Assembly (NCBI GenBank): GCA_003864495.1
Contig: ML133450.1
Span: 1,529,734-1,593,733, forward strand
DNA: 64,000 nt
Direction of reading: 5' to 3'
From: Nemopilema nomurai
Lineage: Eukaryota > Cnidaria > Scyphozoa > Rhizostomeae > Rhizostomatidae
Shown: positions 56,321 to 64,000 of the stretch, one piece after another
How positions within the stretch are numbered: the first letter of the stretch is position 1
How the letters are laid out: each line of letters opens with the position of its first letter
The notes under the pieces: model-generated
Told to the model about the DNA's origin: nothing
The model's input: only the letters and a program-made list of their open reading frames with translations
Database searches by the model: none
Translations under genes and position numbers: made by a program

Positions 56321-57361
56321 CTCAAACTCGCTGGTTTCAGAATAGATAGCCCAAGTGCAGAAATTCAATTCCAAAGAGTCAAAATTTTCATCCTTTTCCA
56401 AATCTCTTTGGCGATAAAGCACTACCTCGTTGGCAGTGACGAGTGTTATACCTACTAGTCCTTCTACTTCTAGTTCTGATTTACTAAACAAAATTGGCGC
56501 AATTTACACGTTTTCCTGAATTGCTCATTTGTTTTGAGTCATTTTATTTTTATTTAACTACCAATCAACGATAATGTATTTTCTTCATAAGTTTATTCGA
56601 ACAGCGTAAATAAGGAGACGTGGTGTAATTGCTTCCTATAACCTCGGATGGATCCGATCGATTTGAGGTTTGACGCAATCGCTACACTAAATACAATGGG
56701 AAGAAAATTCCTGTTTTACTAATAAAGAAACGCGATGGAATCAACGAGCAGCAGTAAAAAATACGCATGGCGATGCAAAATGGCGGATTCTCAATAACAC
56801 GCTTGAGCTATGAAGTAGCCTCGTTTTAGAATCCTGCTACAAAGCTATCGCTTGAGGGACCTTGAGGAAAGATTTTGCCAAGTTGAAGAGTTACATTTAC
56901 CTAGGCTTGTTATAACTGAGATTCGTTTCCCTGCTGGAATATTTGCTCAGTGGTATAGCTTTTATTGCTATTCATACACATTCTGGTAAAAATTGATTAA
57001 TTTTCAAACTTGTGGCTATTCTTTTAACTGAGCCTCCGTTCGTGTGTCCAGAAAAGATGCTTGGTTGAAGTTGTGCGAATCTTTTTCCTTCAGCTCTGCA
57101 GGCGATCTTTCCGATCATTCATTTGAAAAAATTGTCTTTACATTGTCTTTATCTACTAATCCAAGTCATTAAAAGTCAAGAATAGCTTGGCTCCAGTTTG
57201 AATAGCTATGACTGGGTAGATGTTTACCTTCAAGCAAGAGGTGCTATGGCAATCAAACAATACCTCGGGGTGGTGCGAAGCAAATCATTACCGCAACACA
57301 ATAACTAACTATTGAAAATCAAAATAAAAAGGGGTGTTTGCTTGCGACCATCATAAACAGG

Positions 57362-57369
57362 TATATAAA
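57362..57369 (+). promoter_or_regulatory. TATA box of phospholipase copy C
   Basis: TATATAAA 56-63 bp upstream of the copy C ATG (57425). Confidence 0.65.
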
Positions 57370-57424
57370 CAATCTGATGACCACCACATACATGTGATTT
57401 TGTTGGTATCAAGGAGTATTAAAG

Positions 57425-59114
57425 ATGAAGGCGCTTACCTCAATAAGTCTTATTCTACTTGCAGGCTGTGTCTCTTCACTCTACGCAACTAACAGTTCGT
57501 GTCCATCAGAAGACCATACAAATGCATGCAGTGTGCCGCTCAATTCACCATTCCCCTACAAAGTCGACTTTGCCCCAGCTTGCAATAAACACGATGTCTG
57601 CTACTTCTGTGTAAGTACTTGAAATACTGCAATGCCTATATTTCTTTCGATTAAAATTTATTCTATATTTCGAGTTCTGATGCTAATTGACGCCAATGAT
57701 ATTTTTGCAAAAGACCCAAACTTCGATAGATCTATGATCATCATATATTTTGTTAAAAAGTCAATCAAGTTTTATCTTGCCAAGCTTATCTAAATAATCT
57801 CCAAAATGATTCAATTTAAAAACTTTTCTAACTGAAGGCTATGGAAAAATTTACAAATATCTAAAGCAATACTCAAAGTTCCTCTAGCTATGATAGTTCA
57901 TCAATAGGTAAACATGTCCATGAAGGATATATAGCCCCACAACATATCAGATTTTGGCGCCACATTCAAAAGACAAAGACGTATCAGTAGAAGAGAAACA
58001 CATCGCCAATTCTTTCGCTCGAAATAGCCTAGTATGGAAGGAATATATCTTGCAATAGTCAACATTCAAGATTTCAGTTAATTTGTCTATTTACTAAACA
58101 CTGAGTCAAACTCTGTTTACTTGGATTTTTTCTTTGTATGTTTGAGCAGATGGCCAAACATGCAAAATGATTTGCCTGAAAATGGAAGTTTTTGTTCATG
58201 AATAATCATCTCCTGGATTACATTGAGCTAAAACTAGATTTGCTTAGTTCAGGAAACTAATAGTCTTCCGTTTAAAATCAAGGCTCTAGGCTTAATTTTC
58301 TTTGACAGAAATAGAGGCATATCCTTAATTAAGAATTTATTCTCAATCAAGAATTGGACTTGCCATATAGTTTTGATATACATTTTATTAACAAGAAGTC
58401 GATTCACTGCAAAGAAGTGTTCAATCGATTTAACGGGGTCGTAATTAACTAACGCTGTTTTACACGGCTTTAGTAAAATACAAACATGACATGGTCCCAT
58501 TTGTTTCCCTCCAAGTTTTTTGGAGTGCTGCTGGAGTTTTGCTTCAAATGTCATTGGAGGAGGTTGGAATTAACTGTCAATCTCTCAAACAAGATAAACT
58601 CTTTACACATGGCCTCTACAGTTCTCTCCAAGGCCAGTTAGCTACTGACTCTATTGACTCGAATCCATGTGAAGTATTTGCGATTCACAGTCAGTTCTAG
58701 AAAAACTTTTGGAGATCTTCTGGGGATCTTCAATGGATAGTCCCTTGTGATTCTTTATCAACACTTTTATATCCTCTGCGTTATTTATCAAAGGGAATGA
58801 AGCGAGGATGGTCAAGACTAGATTGTGACAAAGCGTTCTTGGCCGACATGGAAGCAATATGCGAGAAGCACTATGCATCTGGGCGAAAGCGGTCGTTCTG
58901 GGAGGGCGTGAAGCAAGGTCTTAAGTTGGCTGGTGAAATTGCGAAGTGGCCTTTCATCTCTGAGCAACCGAAGCATTGCAAGCAGGGTGCTAAAATTTAC
59001 TTTATGGCGGTGGATTTCTTCGCTTCCCCAAACTACGAAAGCATTTCTCCAGACTGGTGTGCCGATCCTTGCGTTGTTCCAAGGGGAAACCCAAATAAAC
59101 TTCTTGATGTTTGA
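57425..59114 (+). CDS. secreted phospholipase A2-like protein (copy C, inverted)
   Basis: Two plus-strand exons, 57425-57610 (62 codons) and 58794-59114 (106 codons plus stop), with a phase-0 intron of 1183 bp at the conserved position; 168 residues. A signal peptide covers about residues 1-19 (MKALTSISLILLAGC), followed by NACSVPLNSPFPYK and CNKHDVCYFC with the His-Asp pair. Exon 2 has GWSRLDCDKAFLADM, EIAKWPFI, CKQGAK, SPDWC and a GNP tail. The exon-2 acceptor TTTATCAAAG has a weak pyrimidine tract but is supported by homology with copies A and B. The gene is inverted relative to A and B. Function is as for copy A, with expression site unknown. Confidence 0.83.
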
Positions 59115-59927
59115 TACACCAGATGACGTCATTCAGCATCATCATAGTCCGAAGCCTAATAGTGCCTTTGTAAACACCAGTTTATGACATTGTCTATAAA
59201 CATGTCTCCTTACTTTTTCAGTTTCTTCCTGAGTGAACACTTACTATAAACTTGAACCCAACTGGTAAAGTTGGGTGGGATCATCAATCTTGAAACTACC
59301 GCCAAAATAATTCGTTATGGCAAGTGATAAAGAAGTTCGAAAGAATTTTAAAAGTAAGATGTTTAATTGAAATTTTTAAACAAATAAATTTATTGATAGA
59401 ATTAATAATAGAGTTGCCTAGCCTCACAAAACTGGCAAAACAAATGACTTCGTCCTTGTTGTTAAATTCTTCCGAGCTCATTTTCATCTAGATGTGAACC
59501 TTCGTAACTTTAATCGCAGTTTTTGGTTAAACTTTAAGAAGAAGCACGCCAAAACACGAATAATACCTAAAGCGCATGCGTTCAGATATTTGGCGCCACT
59601 TTTAAATTCGACGCGACACAATTTAATTCGACCTTTTAATCCACTGTCGCATTTTGCCGCATTATGGTCGAAATTAATTACATTCAATTCGACGTGGCAG
59701 AAATGCGACCTTAAAACTAGGCCTAAGGAAAGATTTACAATTGGGTTTCAAGGCAGATAAAAGATGAAAAACAATTGAATACAACCGCAGAAAACCTTTG
59801 TCTTGATCCGCATATCTGAGTGTGGATAGAAGATTATCAAAATACATACATACATATATTCAATAACTCCTATCGTAAAAGTTTTTTAAAATATTAAATA
59901 GATGCTCAATAAAAAAACAACTTGGTT

Positions 59928-59952
59928 GACGTTTCGCTGTAAGCTTCTTCAG
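59928..59952 (-). ncRNA. possible Penelope-type hammerhead ribozyme remnant
   Basis: On the minus strand the 25 bases read CTGAAGA, then AGC-TTACA-GC, then GAAAC-GTC. This is the order of a minimal hammerhead core (CUGANGA, stem II, GAAA, two-base stem III, cleavage triplet GUC) known from Penelope-like retroelements. The stem II is short and imperfect, and no reverse transcriptase or GIY-YIG coding sequence was found near it. It could be a chance or decayed match. Confidence 0.35.
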
Positions 59953-61022
59953 AATAACTAACACATACATTTGGAGCGTTTAATAAGGAATACGAAACAA
60001 AAGAACAAAAGGTAACACATTTTTCAAGCAAGAACAATAATAGCTAATTTAGCAACATAATGAGAGTTTCTAAGCCCAGCCGGAAGTGATAGATATAATT
60101 ATCAAAATACAAACTTTATTAGAGATTTTGTTAGGGACAGTGGAAAATTTATTTTACTACCTGGCCGATGGAGATTCAAATTCTTGTAAGAAAATCCGCC
60201 TACGTCGTATCAAAAAAGTCTGTCAAAAAAGTCTGTTAAAAAACCATTTGCCCTGTCACCCTCTCCTTAAAAAAATTCACTTGCCCCGTATTTAAAAGTA
60301 TATTGTGAATAACTAGCAATATTTTACCAATTCTAATTTCTCTAAAAAAAACAACAAAATGCCATTATGTTATTTTATATTATCTATAACAAACATGCTC
60401 AATGAACCTAACAGTATATACAGGCCTGGCAATAAAACAATTCTTCTTGAAAAACATTTGAAACGACACCATTATTTTGATATTAATCATTTCTACATTT
60501 AATATATTTTCATCTTGGATGAGTAACAGTCTTGTTTCCAAATTAGTATTTTTGCTGATTTCATCTTGAGCTCATAAAAAGTCTTTCCCCGTCAGTGGCT
60601 CTGTATATTTTTTCAAATAAAAAGTGAGCCCCTGGGTCAAAAAATGTTCTAGCCCCCGTTGCATTTTGCACTGTCCCTTTGGCGGAGCATAGGCATTAAA
60701 GCCTGGTTTACATATACACGCTTTTTTATAAGGAACCACTTTATAAGGAACCTACATGCAGAAGGCCGATATATTTAAAGAACTTATACTACTAAAAACG
60801 AAATCCCTAAGGAACTTTTCGATTTGAAATATTCTTGTAACTGCAAGCATCAAGAACTAAAAAGCCGGTTCCATTCATTTGCAGCCAATACTCGCATAGA
60901 TTGTTTGCTATTCGTGTGTCAAGTGCTTAATTAAGTACTTTCCGCATATTAAGTGTTAAGGCTGAAAGTGAGAACTTAAGGAACTTTTAAGGAACTGTTG
61001 GAACTAAAATCTGCACCAAAGC

Positions 61023-61272
61023 CAGATCCTCCCCTTTGTTTTTGAAGATAGCGGCCAAAACTGGTCGTGATGGACTCGTACCTTCTCCTTACCACATCGA
61101 TACTTTCACCTAGGTATTCTGCCACGGCCTTTCAACTATTGGCCTTTTTGTTTCGATCCTTGAAGTCTTTTGATGCTCGATTGTACATTGTAGGAAATTC
61201 ACGTATGATATCCATGAAAACAGCATCGTCTTCTTTAGCTTGAACAGGATCAGGAAAATGTTGCGAATCCAT
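61023..61272 (-). pseudogene. broken MADF-domain (Adf-1/Myb-SANT-like) reading frame, transposon-related
   Basis: From ATG 61272 (minus) the frame encodes a MADF-type domain: DAVFMDIIREFPTMYN, then KDFKDRNKKANS, then AVAEYLGESIDVVRRRY. After NS there is a TGA where the conserved Trp of this domain is expected (TGG to TGA), followed in the same frame by KAVAEYLG. MADF proteins accompany PIF/Harbinger transposases and also occur as host transcription factors. One stop in an otherwise open frame suggests recent inactivation of a transposon gene. Confidence 0.7.
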
Positions 61273-61485
61273 GATTTCAAAGTTACTAAACTGTGATTTG
61301 TTTTGTTCGCGAGAGGCAGAAAAAGTGCAAAAAGCCTTTTCCTACCAAACTACTGTCTAGACAAATGCTGCATGTCGATCAATTGTTCTCTTTGCTATTG
61401 TTCTTCGGGAAACGTCGAAAAGTAAAAAACTTTTGACTTTGGCGATGATCGGGGATGATCGCCGATGGTTCACAATGATCGGGCT

Positions 61486-61604
61486 TTCATATGTCATAAG
61501 CCATCGCAGACTGTCGTAGACCATCGGGAATCTCCATCGGGGAGCTCCATCGGGGGGTCATCGCCGACGAATTACGATATATGAAAAGCACCACCCTGCG
61601 TAGG
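61486..61604. mobile_element. short inverted-repeat (MITE-like) element
   Basis: GGGCTTTCATATGTCATAAG at the left is matched, with mismatches, by the complement of the right end (GGTGCTTTTCATATATCGTAA). The centre carries repeated CCATCGGGG and CCATCGNNGA words. About 120 bp in total. Target-site duplication is not clear. Confidence 0.45.
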
Positions 61605-62371
61605 TTGGCAGCACGCCGAGTGTGACAAAGCGTGTGGGTGAAACAATGCCTCACGTGTCTGTTTGTTTGCTTATAAAATCACGAGCAACGATAGCCTACT
61701 CTGCCAAAAGCTGTGGTCATCGCGTCAAAGCAACAAATCCCTACCCCCTTCCCATTGGGGACGGAAGTCTAGCCCCACGCAAATGCTAATCCTGAATCGA
61801 TACAGAGTTGCAGAGTTTGACGAAGAAAATCATGCTAACTAGAAACTTGAAGACGTGCTGGTCATCTCGACTCCCAAGGCTTTGGATACCAAGGTAATAA
61901 ATTTATCTTCAAATTAAACAAAGCATTTTTCAAAAGAATGGAACAAAGCCTTGTTTGTTTTCCATCAATTCGCACGAAAGTATAACGGTACAACTTGGGC
62001 TTGAACAGTGTGAATTCGGAATGCTTTGAATCAGCATGTTCATTGTTCAAAGGAATATGGAAGGCCTAAACACCTCTCTCACGTCTCAACATCTAAGCGC
62101 CCTCAGATCTTTCGTGTCTTTTTAAATGACAACAGTGTCACAAGCCGGTCTGGATTTCATGGCAGTTTTCGACGAGATCTCGGGAGTGCACAAGATATTA
62201 GCCGAGAGTGCAAGAATGCATTTGTTAAATGTGCACATTTGATCCAATACTCTTAGTTTTGGGTCTGAAACTCAGGCTAATAAAATAACGAAAATATTCT
62301 GACGTGTAGCTAAAAAAGTCAGAAAAATTTCCTACTCGCAACGGGCATTCTTTTTCTGTTTTACCACAGAT

Positions 62372-63097
62372 ACCCCGTTTACACTGTTCCTTCCAAGTTT
62401 GGAACCGCGATAATACTGTTGTGGTTCATCCTTCCGTTTTCACTAGCACTGTGGAACCGAGAGGATTTGGCTCTGCCAGCCAGCACAGTTTGGACCCTGC
62501 TGTCGGGGAAAACCCCACTTGTGTACATAGTTAACAATAACCCATTCATTTAGTTCGAACTTATCGGCGTTAGCTTTATGAGTCAAGTTATTTTCCTCAA
62601 ACGTGGCTGTAAGCATAAATTGCGTATACCGCACGTAATAACCTCGTTTTCAAGAGTCGTTAGGAAACTGACACAGATTCAAGCTTCGTAGGTATTTAGT
62701 ATTGGCGTCAATCTATTGTTGTTCACATAAAAATTTCCTTGTTTGTCTTAAATCTTATTGGTTTGACTAATTGTTTTTCTTAGTTGTGATTGGTTACGCT
62801 ATTTTGGTACTCGCTGAAAAACGTATATATAGCCTTGCGATTTAACTTAGATAGCGAGTTGGAGAGAGAGCTCGACAGAGAGCTCGAGAGAGAGCTTGAG
62901 ACTAGTGTAAAGAAAGGTATGTCTCAGAAATGGATTCATGGTGTGTAACTTGGAAGATGTCTTCTTTTTGAGTACAACTCTGTGATTAAAAAAATATTAT
63001 GAACTAGCGCTTGAAGAATACATAACACCTTTTATGAAAGCGAACGAATTTTGTACCGTCACGGTTCCATTTTTAAACAGGACAGTGTAAACGGGGT
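62372..63097. mobile_element. 726-bp non-autonomous element with ACCCCGTTTACACTGT termini
   Basis: The left end ACCCCGTTTACACTGTTCC (62372-62390) is inverted at the right end (63080-63097). The similarity continues inward to GGAACCG on both sides (about 35 bp, imperfect). The tip resembles PIF/Harbinger ends, but I could not define a target-site duplication. There is no transposase. The interior holds a TATA box and a spliceable first-exon-like segment. Confidence 0.7.
62824..62916 (+). promoter_or_regulatory. promoter and first-exon-like segment inside the inverted-repeat element
   Basis: TATATATA at 62824-62831 is followed about 30 bp later by a purine-rich leader with repeated GAGAGAGCTCGA words (62858-62900). 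A good splice donor (AAAG|GTATGTCT) follows at 62917. Spacing and order fit an RNA polymerase II start with a short non-coding first exon. Confidence 0.4.
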
Positions 63098-63332
63098 CTG
63101 AAACATTTTGGCAGCCCTGATCTTATCTCACTCAATTTAAAATGACACTTTCTCCAATCCAAGTTGAGAACAAATTTAGAAAGTCACTTTGTCACATTTG
63201 AAAAAACTGGCAAAATGATTGAGCCACACCCAAAACCACACCCAAACCGCGCCCATATTTGGGAGTGCAAGAATGCGCTCGTTATTTCACAAAAATTTCT
63301 CGGGAGTGCGGCTGCCATGGAATCCATACTGA

Positions 63333-63648
63333 GGCCCTGTTCACACGATACCGGATTCACTTCGTATCGGATCGCTTTTCATATCGGATAGGCCTTCTGT
63401 TCACACGATGACGCTTGAATCCGATACGCTCCGTGTCGTTTTTGCGGAGTCAAACCATTCCGCTGTGAATGTGGAATGAAATCATATCGGATCGCTTTTG
63501 AGCTTGTGTGAACGCATGAATCCGATACGGTTTCGCTCCGGAACCTCTGTTTCGAAATGACAGCTTCTACGTTGCCAGGCTACTGCATTAAAGACAATAG
63601 ATTATGGGAGCCGATACGAAATGAATCCGGTATCGTGTGAACAGGGCC
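63333..63648. mobile_element. 316-bp MITE, Harbinger-like, with TGA target duplication
   Basis: Inverted termini of about 38 bp begin GGCCCTGTTCACACGATACC (63333-63370 and 63611-63648, one mismatch seen). They are flanked by the direct repeat TGA at 63330-63332 and 63649-63651. Three-base duplications and GGCCCTGTTCACA tips are typical of PIF/Harbinger MITEs. Internal copies of ATCGGATCGCTTTT lie at about 63,367 and 63,488. Confidence 0.88.
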
Positions 63649-63922
63649 TGAGTCACAACACAAGCGAATCAGTTCACAGATACCCCCAGGCATATTGCGA
63701 AGAAGCAGTTCAAAGGCTACATATTGGGCTTGTTGTCATTTGCAAAGCTGTGCTGGTTTTTCGGTCTGTGGCTTAAATCGTGTAGCTGCTGGTGATCAGA
63801 GTAACCAGCAATTTTCTCTGGAGGGGTGATAATAAGATTTTGCCCAACATTTTCGCCACTGCCCGACTAAATTTATATGAGATCTGTTTTTGGAGAAGCC
63901 TTCGCGGTGTCACACATCAACA

Positions 63923-63940
63923 CCCCCCCCCCCCCCCCCC
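63923..63940 (+). repeat. poly-C tract of 18 bases
   Basis: An uninterrupted run of 18 C near the right edge. Its length may be affected by sequencing error. Confidence 0.9.
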
Positions 63941-64000
63941 ACATTTACGCCCCTGGTGGTCAACAAACCTTTAATCTAAACTAGAAGAACCCAACAAGGC

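Larger units (their letters stand above)
52841..57361. other. intergenic region between phospholipase copies B and C
   Basis: 4.5 kb of AT-rich DNA upstream of both divergent genes B (minus) and C (plus). It contains the diverged duplication, a second internal duplication near 56 kb, and an unrecognised frame open on both strands at 55,001-55,331. No conserved coding domain was identified. Confidence 0.5.

Overview
This is a eukaryotic nuclear window, most likely from a cnidarian and probably an anthozoan such as a stony coral or sea anemone. That is an inference. It rests on small AT-rich GT-AG introns, AARS1 and UTP3 orthologues of near-human length, a cluster of compact secreted phospholipase A2 genes of the conodipine-like/prokaryotic-type fold, and Kolobok-, Harbinger- and Penelope-type repeats. 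No rRNA, tRNA or CRISPR was seen. Exon coordinates were read by hand from splice sites, codon phase and homology.

From left to right: (1) 61-6657, minus, the 5' and central part of a TBC1D20 Rab-GAP orthologue, whose C-terminus lies off the left edge. (2) 8226-37301, minus, a complete cytosolic-type alanyl-tRNA synthetase gene (AARS1) of 21 coding exons and 965 codons. Every exon junction is in phase. Its large introns hold a 640-bp minisatellite and a 2.76-kb Kolobok DNA transposon (27262-30024) with perfect 20-bp terminal inverted repeats and TTAA flanks. (3) A roughly 300-bp bidirectional promoter at 37302-37606. (4) 37607-45332, plus, a complete UTP3/SAS10 gene of 21 exons and 489 codons. 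(5) 47241-59114, three two-exon secreted phospholipase A2-like paralogues (two minus, one plus) in a tandem/inverted cluster. (6) 59115-64000, repeat-rich sequence with a broken MADF-domain reading frame, a possible Penelope-type hammerhead fragment, and at least two elements bounded by terminal inverted repeats.

AARS1 (tRNA charging) and UTP3 (small-subunit processome, pre-rRNA processing) are both housekeeping genes for protein synthesis, and they are divergently transcribed from one compact intergenic region. That region has two TCGCGA palindromes 30 bp apart. The AARS1 reading frame stays open upstream of its cytosolic ATG and encodes a basic leader that looks like a mitochondrial targeting sequence. 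This fits the known loss of mitochondrial aminoacyl-tRNA synthetases and most mt-tRNAs in Cnidaria, where one AlaRS would have to serve both compartments.

The most unusual items are the dual-start AlaRS, the shared promoter, the young but internally deleted Kolobok copy in an AARS1 intron, and the phospholipase cluster with its surrounding duplications.
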